This document shows positions 46,340-59,000 of a stretch of 64,000 bases of DNA, in pieces. A program made the position numbers and the translations under genes. The stretch comes from Chlorocebus sabaeus. Its lineage: Eukaryota; Chordata; Mammalia; Primates; Cercopithecidae. Position 1 is the first letter of the stretch, and each line of letters begins with the position of its first letter. Under the pieces are notes generated by a model, which worked only from the letters and a program-made list of their open reading frames with translations, had not been told where the DNA came from and did not search any database. Location of the stretch: contig NC_132904.1 of NCBI RefSeq assembly GCF_047675955.1, positions 58,709,435 through 58,773,434 on the forward strand, read 5' to 3'.

Positions 46340-48070
46340 TTTTTATCCTTTCTCATTTCACTGAATTTCCTGAAAGTACATCTTACTTTTCGATTCCTAT
46401 ACTTTAACCAACTAATTTGACTAAGTTTGTAAAAAACTTGATTGTGCCATTTTCAGTCTTCATTCTACTTGATCTTTCTATAGAACTATACACTATGGGC
46501 AACCTCCAGTTTCTTGAAACTTCCTTTCTTTTATGTCTAGATCATCATTTCTTGGATTTCTCCTTTTATTTCTGGCTACCTTCAAAGTCTTCTTTAAAGA
46601 CTCCTCCTTTTTAACTTTCCTACATCCTGGTTTTCCCCAGGATTTTACCCTTACCTCCTTCATGATCTGCTATTCTCCTTGCATAATTCCATCTACTTCC
46701 ATAGTTTCATAGTTGCCTATAAGCTGCTAACTCTTGAATTTTATCTTTTGTCTTGATTTTATTCATTATCTCAAGTATGGTATTCCTGCTTGCTTTCTGG
46801 ACATCATGAATACCCTGTAGATATCTCAAAACTTAACATACTCAAAACTACTCAACCTCTTTTCTAAAACACAGTTCCCCTTCTTACGTGTTTCTAGTCT
46901 GTGAATGGCTTTATCTTTTACTGAATCTCCTATACTTCCTATGAGAGTCTTCTCTCATTCCCCATTTATTTGCCAGGTCTTATTGCTTTTACTTTGCGGT
47001 TAATTTAAATCTGGAGGCAGATACTCTGCATTTGCATTTTAGTCCTGTCACTTACTAGCTGGGTATGTTGGGCAATTTATTTAACCTCTCTGGGGTTTGA
47101 TTTCCTTATATGTAAAATGTGGATAATAATACTTAAATGAGTTTTTATGAGGTTTAAATTAGCTACTTCGTGTAGTGCTGGAATGGAGCCTAGCATGTAG
47201 TAAATATATGTTTGCTGTAATAATCATTAATTCAGCATTCACTTTTGCAGGCATATTTGAGTTCAGGCTCTATGTTTGCACTGGGATATCAAAGAAAAAT
47301 GAATGATATTTTTATTTTGTCAAGGAACTTGCTATTGATTGGCAGAGGTGTTACTGGTATAAATAATTTCCGTATTGCATGGAACATATTAAGATAGAGT
47401 TGAATCTCAGATTTATCTTTCCTGATATTTCTCTTACTACCATAGTTGATGCCTTACTTTTTTATTTTCAAATGTACTATTGAAACAGCTTCTTATAAAT
47501 TGTCCACTGCAATCCATCTCTCTCTGCTCCACCTTATACTGTTATCTGATATATTTTTGAAGGCCAATCTGATCTTATCATTTTCATGTTTAAAAACCTC
47601 CTTTGTTTCTAGAGTGTCAATAAGTAAAACCTAAACTCCTTAGCATAATATTTAGTGATATTTATAACCTTCACCCATATTTACCCTTCAACTAATGTTG
47701 TGCTTCTCTTCTCTGAATAGTCTGTGATTAAGGCACACTAAATTTGCAACTGTTCTTTGAATTTGTCATGTTCTTTCACAGTACCATAGTTTTGTACATA
47801 ATGTTTTTAATATGAAGAAAACCTTTTCTTCTGCTCTCTACTTAATTAGTATCTCATTATAAGTTCAATATTAACTGTGTGGGACCCTCTAATAGCACCC
47901 CAGGCAAGAGTTAGTTGCTTTCCTTCATGCCCCCATGACACTTTTTATAAATACCTTTATTTACAATATTTGTTGAATTTACGTTTATGCTACCTCAACT
48001 GTTTTTATCCATCTTTGTTATTTCCAGTGCTTACTTAGAACAGTGACCAGTATTTTATCCATATGGAGGT
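46340..48070 (+). repeat. L2 copies, sense, with a MIR and a small reverse L2 piece between
   Basis: 46340-46995 and 47390-48070 carry L2 landmarks (AGATATCTCAAAACTTAACA; CCAATCTGATCTTATCATTT; AACCTCCTTTGTTTCTAGAG). A reverse L2 3' end is at 47220-47350. Confidence 0.6.
47000..47215 (+). repeat. MIR SINE
   Basis: CAGATACTCTGCATTTGCAT, CACTTACTAGCTGGGTATGT, AACCTCTCTGGGGTTTGATT. Confidence 0.8.
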
Positions 48071-48074
48071 ACAT

Positions 48075-48735
48075 TGAGTTAATCAATGAGTGAGCCCTAC
48101 CTGCTCTTTAGGACTGGCCCCTCCCTTTGTAAGACTCACCTATTCTATAGAAATTTTCCTTAAACATAGTTGCTACCTTCCTTTAGTTGTGAGCTGGAAA
48201 TTGTGTGAGAGAGTATCTGGGTGAAGGGAGATGTTGTTAATATAACCTTAGGGCAAAATGTGGGGCTGGTGCCAGGTCTCTGGATTCCTTCAGCCTTTGT
48301 TGAGTATAAAGAGGAAGGACAACTGAACCACCCCTTTCCTCTCAAGGTTTTATGCTTGTGAGAGACAGTACTGATGAGGGTGTGGTGGCTGTAAAGGAGA
48401 AGGAACCATAGTTCCTTGCAATAGCTACTTGGTGCTTTTTTCCTTTTTCTTGTGAGGATATCTTAACATTTTCTTGGGAGTGAGTTTTGGATGTGTCTGG
48501 CAGGAGTGGTGATGGGAATGTGTCTGTCTTCCTTAGTGGAAGGGAAACAGCTCTGCTGTATTGGTTGGCTCTGAATTCTTCCTCTTAAGAGTATTCAGTC
48601 AGTTAAGGGTCTATTTGCTCATCTCCCATGGGTCACTGGGTAGGTTTCTAGGGAAGCACCTGTGATAGACAGAAAGACATTTCTTCTTCAGTAGTCCCAG
48701 AGGGCTAGAGTCAGATCAAGGCTGGATTTCTTGAT
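48075..48735. other. FHIP1B: FHIP1B intron 1, unique-looking stretch
   Basis: No exon or named repeat is seen. Confidence 0.35.
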
Positions 48736-48741
48736 TGGTTG

Positions 48742-48784
48742 TTCATTCATTCATTCATTCATTCATTCATTCATTCACTCACTC
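48742..48784 (+). repeat. (ATTC)n microsatellite at an L2 end
   Basis: About ten ATTC units directly before an antisense L2, likely grown from the ATGAATGA end of L2. Confidence 0.93.
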
Positions 48785-49480
48785 ATTTACTTCAGCATTT
48801 ATACATTCAACAAATATTTATTGAGTCCCTAGGCCCTGGGGATACAACAGACACAATAAGATAAACCTTGCCCTCCAAGAAGCTACCTAATGTGTGGAAG
48901 ATAGACAAATAAATAAATCATTTCCGAGAGTGAAACTGCTAAGAAGAAAGGATTAGGAAGCTAGAGAGTGAAGGTGAGAAGATGTGCTATTTAGATAGAA
49001 TTGTTAAGCAGGGCCTCTCTGGGGAGATAACATTTGAAAACAAACAAACAAACAAAAAAATGAGCAATGACAGCAATGTGAAGAGCAGGAGGAGGACATT
49101 CTAGTCTAGGCAGAGGGAACAAAAAGTATTCAAGAAGGCCTGTGTCACTAAAGTGTGAGTGAGAAGGAGAATGGTAGGAAGTTATACAGATTACATTATT
49201 TAGGCTCCTGTAGGCCAAGATAAGGAATTTGAACTATTATAGTGTGTTAGGAAATTATTGGAGAGTATTCAACAGAGGACAGGTCATATAATTTAGGTTT
49301 TAAAAATATCACTCTGGTGGTTGTGATAACTCTCAGGAGGATAATAAAGGAATCGTGGAGGCCAGATTGGAAGCTACTGCAATAGTGAGACATATTTTGA
49401 AGGTAGAGATGATAGGGTTTGCTGATGAACTGGATATTGGAAGTAAAGAAAAGAAAAAAGAAGGATAATGTGCACGTTTT
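48785..49480 (-). repeat. L2 LINE copy, antisense
   Basis: CAACAAATATTTATTGAGTCC, CCCTGGGGATACAACAGACA, GGACATTCTAGTCTAGGCAG, GGAAATTATTGGAGAGTATT, ATCACTCTGGTGGTTGTGAT in the reverse L2 order; about 0.7 kb. Confidence 0.8.
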
Positions 49481-49598
49481 CAGCTTGAGCATTTAGGTGA
49501 ATTTTGGTATCATTTTCTTTTGAGATGGAGAAAGTTGAAGGAGTAACAGGTTTGGTGGTAGAAATCTGAGTTCTGTTTTAGACATGTCAGTTGCTGAC

Positions 49599-49646
49599 TG
49601 TGTGTGTGTGTGCGTGTGCGTGCGTGTGTGTGTGTATGTATGTATA
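49599..49646 (+). repeat. (TG)n microsatellite
   Basis: TG units with GCG and TATG interruptions, about 140 bases upstream of FHIP1B exon 2. Confidence 0.93.
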
Positions 49647-49782
49647 GGTGTGTGGAGTTTTCAGTGGGGTGGTGGGTGTGAGTTCTGGAAAGTGAGCTTC
49701 TATTTATCCCTTCCATTATCTCTTCTCTGAATTAGATTTAGAAATCTGGACTGGCCAGTGACCTCATGGCTTGCCATTCCAG

Positions 49783-50064
49783 CCTGGTATAACCTCTGGC
49801 TCCATGGGCAGCTACTGGCTCCTACAGACCGGATGAAGCAGACTGGAGACACAAGTGGAGAAAACCTCCAGCTGGCAAATCCTCAAAGTACAGGCCTCTG
49901 GCTGCCAGTCCTGCCCAGCCTGCCTCATGGAGAGGATGAATTGGCTGAGCAGACTGGCCTCCCGGGGCCCCGGGCACCGTATACCTCAAGGGGCCAATCT
50001 CCAAACCCCAGTCATGGCTGACCCTGAGACCTGCCTCATGGTCTTCAAGAATCACTGGTCCCAG
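49783..50064 (+). CDS. FHIP1B: FHIP1B exon 2 with start codon
   Basis: Acceptor CCATTCCAG at 49774-49782. 144 bases of 5' UTR precede ATG 49927. The coding part, residues 1-46, runs MERMNWLSRLASRG to FKNHWSQ and ends in phase 0 at GTAGGA. Confidence 0.9.
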
Positions 50065-53000
50065 GTAGGAGACTGTATGGCACAGGGCTTCGTCTGCTGA
50101 CCACCTGAGTTCTCCCAACCTTCTGTATTCTCCTCATCCCATTTAGTCACCTTATCAACTTAGATTCCTTCCATCTTCTGTCCTTTTTCCCTAGGTGGTG
50201 CGAATCCTGGAGCGGCAAGGCCCTCGGGCAGCTCCTGGGGGTGCAGATGATCTCAGTGCTGTGCGCAACCACACTTACCAGATGTTGACCCTGCTGGCAG
50301 AGGATCGTGCAGTTCCTTCGACCCCCACAGTCCCTGGCCCCCTGCTGGAGTTTGCTCTGCACGAGGATCTGCTGACCCGTGTGTTGACATGGCAGCTGCA
50401 ATGGGATGAGCTTGGGGATGGGGTCGAGGAACGGCGGGCTGAGCAACTGAAACTATTCGAGATGCTAGTGAGCGAAGCTCGCCAGCCACTGTTGCGGCAT
50501 GGTCCAGTTCGTGAGGCTCTGCTCACTCTGCTGGATGCCTGTGGCCGCCCTGTGCCCAGTAGTCCAGCACTGGATGAAGGCTTGGTGCTACTTCTCAGCC
50601 AGCTGTGTGTTTGTGTGGCCCAGGAGCCTTCATTGCTCGAGTTCTTCCTGCAGCCACCTCCTGAGCCTGGAGCTGCTCCCCGTCTTCTTCTCTTTTCTCG
50701 CCTTGTCCCTTTTGTGCATCGAGAGGGCACCTTGGGCCAGCAGGCCCGTGATGCCCTACTTCTTCTCATGGCTTTGTCAGCTGGGAGCCCCACTGTGGGC
50801 CGCTACATCGCGGATCACTCTTACTTCTGCCCGGTTAGCACCCCCTGGCATGGAGGGTAGGGTATGGCATATAGATACTGGACAGCACCTTCCTATCCAG
50901 GAGAGGGGGAGAGGCTATGTACCAGGGCCCGTTCCTCTAGGAAATAGTTCCTGGATTTGAAAGCAGCCCCCTGGAGTTGTAGTGGGGATGAGTCATGGGC
51001 TTAGATGGATAGGGCAGATACTAAGGCTCTTCGTAGGCTCGTGAATTCTAGGTGAGTTTCCAGCACATTGGGTAGCCAAATGCTTGCTTTGGTAATAACT
51101 TATACCCCTATTCCCATCAAAAGTCTGGATTAATAGCTCCCCTATTCCACTTTTTATATTTTATAAATATATTTTATATATAAGCCTTTGGTAACTTCTC
51201 ATAGGTGCTGGCCACAGGGCTCAGTGCCCTGTACTCATCACTGCCTCGAAAGATTGAGGTTCCAGGGGATGATTGGCACTGTCTGCGACGGGAAGACTGG
51301 CTGGGAGTGCCAGCCCTTGCACTCTTCATGAGTTCCCTAGAGTTCTGCAATGCAGTAATTCAGGTAGGACTGGAGTTTCCTGGAAGTCTGGCCCTTGATC
51401 ATTCTTGGGAGATGAGGTAGGAAGGGATATATTCCCTGGAGTTCTGTCATTTTTCCATCTTGGAAGTAGGGTGCCTCTCTGTAGTGCACTGTTCTACTCC
51501 CTTCCAGGCAGTGGTTGCCTCATAACCCTCCCGGTTCTCTCTTACACTCCTACAGGTGGCTCACCCCCTGGTGCAGAAGCAGTTGGTTGATTATATCCAT
51601 AATGGGTTCCTGGTGCCTGTCATGGGTCCTGCCTTGCACAAGGTGAGAGTCATGGGTGGCAAGGCAGATAAGGGGCTAAGCTGCAGTGGTAACTTCAGTG
51701 CCAGGACTAATGTAGGAGGTGGTGGGTAGAGTACTCCTCCCTTTTCCCCTGTCTGCTCCTGATTTGTCTTAGAATCCAGGGAGCATGGCCCTGTATGTGC
51801 AGGGAAGCTGTACATTTCCAGACTTTCCCTTCTTTTTGTCCAGACCTCTGTGGAGGAGATGATTGCCAGTACCGCCTATCTGGAACTTTTCCTACGGAGT
51901 ATCTCAGAGCCTGCTTTGCTCCGTACCTTCCTGCGATTCCTGTTGTTGCACCGGCATGACACCCACACCATCCTCGACACCCTCGTTGCCCGTATTGGCA
52001 GCAACTCCCGGGTATGGCCCTTACCCCTGTCCTGGCTTACCTGGATGAGCCATCTTCTCTCTCTGACCTTTGTTCTGGGAGGGTATTCCTGCCCTTCTTT
52101 TACCTTTATCTCCAGCAGTCACCTCAAAATTAAGTGGCATTAACTTTCCAGCATTAAACTTTTAACCATTTCGGGTACATATTTTAATCTATTCCCCTGC
52201 TTTTATAATAGATGAATCTAGAACACAGTCACGTTTTCTGGATGACTTTGGCTGTTCATCATGACTACAGGTTTTGCTACTGTACCGTGTTTGTAATGTA
52301 GTATTGGCCCGAGTTCTCTTAAACTGTTTGTCACTCTGTGGCCTGCTATGGGTGACTTGAGAGCACTTTAGGTTGTGTGTCTGCTTTGATAGATGATCCA
52401 GGTGCTACTGATATGCTTACCTTCTTTCTTCTTTGGATTTGCTGCTTTTGAACTATTACTTGGAGCACTCATCCACCCATCTATCTACTTTCGCTCCTTC
52501 CTTCTAAACATTTTTATTGAACATTCACTGTGTGCCATACTGTTTGCTGGTACTGGAGATACAATGATAAATAAGGTAGACATTGTTGCTGCTGACTTCC
52601 TGGAGCTTACTTTGTAGAGAAGACAGACAAGCAAACACATTAATAAGTTGTGGTCAGGGTTATGAAAAACCTGCTTAGAAATAATAGGGTGGTCAAGGAA
52701 GACCTCTCTGAAGAGATGACATTGAACTGAGACATAAAGATTATAAAGGAGTTAACTTACTGATCAAATAGAAGAACAGAAAAACAAAGGGAACAGCATG
52801 CAAAGGACATCAAATGGGGGAAGGGCTTAACATGTTTGAGGAAATGAAAGACTAGAGGTATAGTGAGCAAGGGGAAGAAAGGAATGAGATAAAAATGGAG
52901 GAGTAAAATTCAGATCATGCATGACCTGGAAGATCATGGCAAGAACTTTGGATATTAACAAATAGAAATATATATAACATGGGAGTGGATAGATTCCAAG

Positions 53001-56000
53001 TTATAAAGACTTAAGTCTTTCTAGGAGAATAAAGCATTAATTTTGCCATGGACTTCATGGCATTTACTTTGCCTCTGGGACCATTTTTGCTTCCTTTTTT
53101 TATTATAAGTTAAAGTTCCCTGGATCCATGTGTTTAAAATAGAAGTTTTTTCATCACTAAGGGCTCTGGAAGACTTCGAGATAATGAGGTACTTGGTAGT
53201 AGAGTTCCAGGTCAGTTTCCTGGATAGCTGTGTTTTGTAGAGGTGCAGTTTCTGAAGTAAGTTAGGGTGTATAAGAAATATTCCAGACTGAGTGATTAAA
53301 CCAGTGTTTACAAACCAAGTGTATACTTTAGAAACATCTATGAATCTTTGAAGATGGCAACTAATAACTACAACAGCTTCTGAGCTGTGCCTCAGATTTC
53401 TTGAATCTTTGGGAGTAGGCTCAGGGCATGTGTATTTTTTAAAATTTTCCAAAAAGTAATCATGATAGATGCCTTGGGTTAAGATTTATTGGAACCAATA
53501 GGGAATAGGTATTAAAGCTTTAATTTTACAAAGATACCAGAAGTATTTTTTTTTCCTCATTATGCTGAAATTAGGCCATGATTGGCCTCAGATTTTCCTG
53601 TTCATGTTTAGAGACAGTTGATTTTCTTTTTGAGGTTTTATCTGTTGTTTCTATCCATCTTCCTTTTGTCTTAACTTATCCTAACTTTGATTCTTACTCG
53701 CTATCTTTCATTTTTTTTTAGTAGTTGTTTCTATTAGGCTCCCATTTGGTCCCCTGGTCTTAGGAGCCTTGCATGTTCTTGGGATGTTTCTTCTTGGTTC
53801 CTGGTTCTTGGAGGAACAGATCTCTTCTAATTTCAGGATGCCCGTGTTGAACATGCAGATGCTTTCCTTTCCACTGTGGTCCTTTCAAGCTTGATTCTTT
53901 GGCTTGACTTTGTAACTTATATAGCCTGTGTACCTTGAAGTGACTAATTTTGGCTAACCAGCCTGTGTTTATTTCCTATTGCTGTCACAACCAATTATCA
54001 AACCTAATGCTTAAAACAGATTTATTGTCTTACAGTTTTGTAGGTCATACGTATGACATGGATCTTGCCAGGCTAAAATCAAAATTTGGGGGGATGGGAT
54101 CTGTGTCTGATCCCATCCTGAGACCTGATCTCCTTTCAGGAGGCCGTAGGGGAGGATCCATTTCCTTACTTATTTCTATTGGCAGAATTAATTTTCTAGC
54201 AGCTGTGGGATTGAGATCTCTGTTTTCTTGCTGGTTGGCAACTGAAGAACATTCTCAGCCTGTAGAGCAACCAGATTCCTTGGCTCATGGCCCCCTTTCA
54301 TCCATAGATAATAGATATCTGTGGATCTCTATTATCTGTGGATATCTAGGATAATCTCATCTCAAATTCCATAATCTTAATCACATTTGCGAAGTTGTCT
54401 CTGCCACATAAGGTGAAATATTTTTAGGATCTGGAGATGAGGATGTGGACATCTTTGAGGGACCACTTTTCTATCTACTTACTACTTTTCAGTGAGTCTG
54501 AATTTTTTCATTGCTAGCTAAAGTGGTCATTTAGGATAGCCTCCTGAACATCCATGCTGTTCAAAATGTGAACTGCTATCGTGTGTTTTTCTTGTTGTGT
54601 GGTTGACTTTTAATTCTCTCATGGTCATTTAGCAAATAATGAATGCCTAAACTGTTCAGGTAGTGCCCTAGATCAAGACCCATTTGTTATCTTCAGGGAG
54701 CTCAAGGTGTCTGACACACTTGCTATAAGGGAAGCATAGAGATAGTGCTAGGAAGATTCAGAGAAGTGAGGGAGAGGTTACATTTGTGTTTTCTTTGCCT
54801 AGTCAGAGATGAACTAACCTTCTTCCTTTTCTAAAATTAAAGGTTTCCTTTAATCTTGACCCACCTACTTTTTCCTTTTCCTGTCAGCTGCCCTTGAGTT
54901 GTTCTTCATCCTGCCTTCTGAGAGATACACTAGTGTTAGAGAGGTGACTCAGACTTCATATTCGCAGCCCCACCTACTTCCCAGTTGGGAATCTTCCGGG
55001 TTCCCTCTAGTTTCTTATTGGTAGGCATTCAGTTACTGTGTTGCTACAGTCCCTTCTGGCAGGCATTCACTTAATTACCATGTTTCTGTTGTCCTGTTAG
55101 TCATTCACTCAGTCACAGTATTTCTTAGAGTCTCTTCTCATGGATTTTCATTCAAGTGTTGCTGGAGTCTCTGCTGACCAGGTATTTGTAGCTAGAGAGT
55201 CTGTAGAAGTCCATTGGGTCTGAGATGCTTCATTTGTATGAACAGTAAAGTCTTGCTCACAAAGATCTTGTGATCATCTAGCTAATACTTGAATGACTTA
55301 TGTGCCATGCATGGTGCATGGGCCTCTAGGAGTTCCTCTAGGAGTGGTTGGTTGGGCCAGCTTGGGGTTGGGGGGTTCCCATTTGGTGAATGGCTTGGAG
55401 GGCAGAGAGCTCTTATGGTGACTCCCTTCCTCCCCTCCACTCCCCCCGCCAGCTCTGCATGGTCTCTCTGAGTCTCTTCAGGACCCTCCTGAACCTCAGC
55501 TGTGAGGATGTCCTGCTGCAGCTTGTTCTCAGGTATCTGTTGGGGCAGGGCTGAGGGATGGCTGACCCTGAAGCCTCAGAGTCTTGTGCATTGCTGAGGC
55601 AATGGGCTGTATTGGGGTTGCTCATGACTTTCCACTTGGAGCCTGGCTTAACCATACAGTTTCATTGGCCTAATGTTCTTCTAGGCCCTGTCCTTCCTTC
55701 CTGATCTACCCTGTGTCCCCTTTGTGTTGTCTTTCTCAGGTATCTTGTTCCATGTAACCACGTTATGCTGAGCCAGAAGCCAGCTGTGCGTGATGTAGAC
55801 CTATATGGACGAGCAGCTGACAAGTTTCTCTCCCTAATCCCTCGCTGTTGTCGGCACCACGCCCCCAGCCCACCTCGTCCAGAGCATGCCTCATGGGCAC
55901 GAGGTGGGCCTAGCAGAGAGACAGGGAGAAGGGAGGACATCACGGGTATGGCCTGGGTTCTGGGGGAGCGTAACAAGGAGGGGCTGGGGTGAGGGGAGGA

Positions 56001-59000
56001 AGATGGCCATGAATGACATTCTGTCTTTGGGGAGGTTGATGAGGGTGTCTTGCAGGGAGGATCCTTAACACTCACCAAAGAAAATTAGAGTGGGACTTCT
56101 GGGCAAAGCTATTCTTGTTCTTCTCTCTAGTCGTATACTTTTCCTGTTTCCATTGTTTCTTCAGTGGTGATGGTGGTGAGTGGGAGTGGTGGATGAGGAT
56201 GAGGTTAATTAGGAGGTTGGAGAGTTAGGTGTCTGAATAGGTTCAGTGTTTCTGCCTTCCTATTGTCTTCTTTCTTAGTCTCCCGAGGTGTCTTATCTCT
56301 CCTCCTGAACCTCTGTCTCCTTGATTTCTCTTATATTTTTTCCCTTTGCAGGTCCTGGAAGCCCAAGTGTGGACTCCTCTTCTGTGGTGACAGTACCCCG
56401 GCCCTCCACACCATCTCGTCTGGCTCTCTTCCTGCGGCAGCAGAGCCTGGGTGGCTCTGAGTCTCCAGGCCCAGCCCCTTGCTCACCAGGGCTTTCTGCA
56501 TCCCCAGCCTCCAGCCCTGGCCGATGGCCTACCCCTGCAGAGGAACCTGGAGAGCTGGAAGACAATTACCTGGAGTATCTGCGTGAGGCACGTCGTGGTG
56601 TGGATCGCTGTGTCCGAGCCTGTCGTACCTGGTCTGCCCCCTATGATGGCGAGCGGCCCTCTCCTGAGCCCAGTCCTTTTGGCTCCCGGACTAAGAAACG
56701 CAGCCTACTGCCTGAGGAGGACAGGAACAATGTGGGGGAAGGGGAGAAGGAAGAGCTGGGGAGCAGGGGGCTGGCTGGGGGTGCAGGGGAGGGCCCTGGT
56801 CACCTGCCCCCTCTCCAGCTCAATGGAGTGCCAGGATCATGGCCTGAGGGGGCCAAGAAGGTTCGTCTGGTGCCAAAGGAGGGAGTTGGGGAACTGCTAG
56901 AGGGCACCTCCGAGGGCATGGCAGAACTGGAGGGCTTTGGGCAGGAGCTCCGGGAGCTAGAGGTGGCATTGAGCAATGGGGGAACTGCCTCAGAGTCCCC
57001 CTTAGAACCTCCACTGCCCCTTGAGGAGGAGGAGGCCTATGAGAGCTTCACCTGTCCCCCTGAGCCCCCTGGACCCTTCCTCAGCAGCCCTTTGCGGACT
57101 CTAAACCAACTGCCAAGCCAGCCCTTCACTGGTAAGCTACTTAGCCTAGGCCTTCCCTTCTGTGTACTCTTTGCATGTTCTCGACATGTTTGTGCTGGTT
57201 TCTTGGACCTCTTGGCCATGTCATTTCTGTGTACTTGCCTAGTCCCTTATCCATCCTGCTTGCATCACTTCCAGATACATGTCATGTCATACTTGTGTCC
57301 CTGTGTCTGTCTGTATGTCTTCCATGCTTGTGCTGGTTTGAGTATTGACTTATATCTGAGCCTTGTATGTCTGTCCTATGTGCATGTTCCTCCTCTTTCC
57401 TTAGTCTGGCCATTTCCTGTGATTTGTAATTAAGATATTCTGTGTTTGGTGTTTCCTGGTGAATCACAACAATATTTCTGAACCATATAGAAGATATATG
57501 TGCCGTCCTGTATGGAGAGGCACCTGTAAACACTCTCTATGCCATTCCCTCCAGTGTGTCTGGGTATTGGGTTTTCTGTCAGCTCTCCTGGGGCCTAGGG
57601 TTAACCTTCTGGTATTTTTCTCCCTACTCAGCTCCTTCCTCCCCATCTCTTTAAAGAAGAACTTGATTTCAAGTTTTTCCTGTTCACTTCCTTGTACCTT
57701 CTTGGTTGCCATGACTGTCTACTAGCACTAAGACTGTCTTAAGCAGATGGGGTGCAGTCTCTTCGAAGGCAAATGACAAAACGTGGCCCTGAGCTCCCTG
57801 GTGGAGTTCATTTGGACTCTGAAGGATGCCCTGGAGCTAGACTTGATCTGAGTGGCTGGACTAACTCCTCTTTGTTTTTGTATGAGAGCCAGCTTACCCC
57901 GCCATTCCAAACCTCAGGCCAGGAAAACCAGAAAACCAAACAAAAAACAAACCCACCTCTGAGAAATAATGGCTAAGGCTAAGATCACAGGCCTTGGATT
58001 ATGCATAGCTTACGTTTCCATCTCTGCTATAGATGCATATAAATCATTTACTACAATTATGGCACATTGTGAGAACTCAGCAAGTGGTAGCTTTTCACTA
58101 GGATCTCTGGGTGCATAGCAGATTTAAGTTGACTAAGGCAAACGCTCATCTTCCAGTTGTTCATAGGTTCATAGTCAGATTGTCATGCCTTGATAAGTTC
58201 ATGTCCTGACTGGGCCTGGGAGATGCTGGCCATCCTGCTCATATAGCACCAGGGCTTCTGCCATGGAGTTGTGCCAGTTTCCTCTTGCCTCCTACAAAAA
58301 ATCTGTCTTTCCATTTATTTAGCCTCTGCTCTATTCCTTTCAGCTCAATACTACCAGGCGGTAACGTGCAGGTTTTACCACACTCTTGAAGTATTAATTA
58401 AAGCTTTTGTCTTGTTTTCCTTTGGTAAACTTATCTGAGCTTTTCGATTTTTTTTTTTTTTTGGCAAGAAAATTCCAGGAAATGAAAGGAATAGGACAAC
58501 ATTATGGGGTATCTTAGGACTCTGTTAAGCTAGAGTTGTTTTGAAGCTAATGTTAGACATGTGTCCCTGGAGTGAAAAATGTTTTAGGATCTTTTTCAGG
58601 ATTCACTCCATCCTGCCCTCCATCATTCTTCTGTCTCAATTCATAGTACAGTTCTTAGATATACTCCCTTTCGCCAAAAAAATCACTGATCAGAAGGACT
58701 TGATGGCTATAGAGGCCTACTGCTGGTGATCTGGCTTAGCTAAGGTCAGTTTTCCCAGTGGATAATACTGATCCTTTCCCTTCCCTTCTCTCCCACCAAA
58801 GGGTCTGTCCTCAGTCAGTTTCTCTACCCCTGCACTAAGCTATCCTTTTACTACATATTCTGTTCCACCTTCTTGGTTCCCAGCTTCTGAAAGACAAAGC
58901 TGATGTCTCCTCTGGTCCTCCAAAGATTTTTTTCCCTAACTTTAAATTGGCTCACATAGTTACTTTGTCTTTGCAACACCGTCTTCTAGCTTTCTTTCTG

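Noticed and set aside
50275..50793. 172-codon minus-strand frame over FHIP1B exon 3
   Set aside because: Shadow of the real plus-strand exon, which has the conserved protein and splice sites.
57132..57433. Extension of FHIP1B exon 9 past its donor
   Set aside because: A consensus GTAAGC donor ends the exon in the right phase for exon 10, and the extension is T/C-rich intron text.
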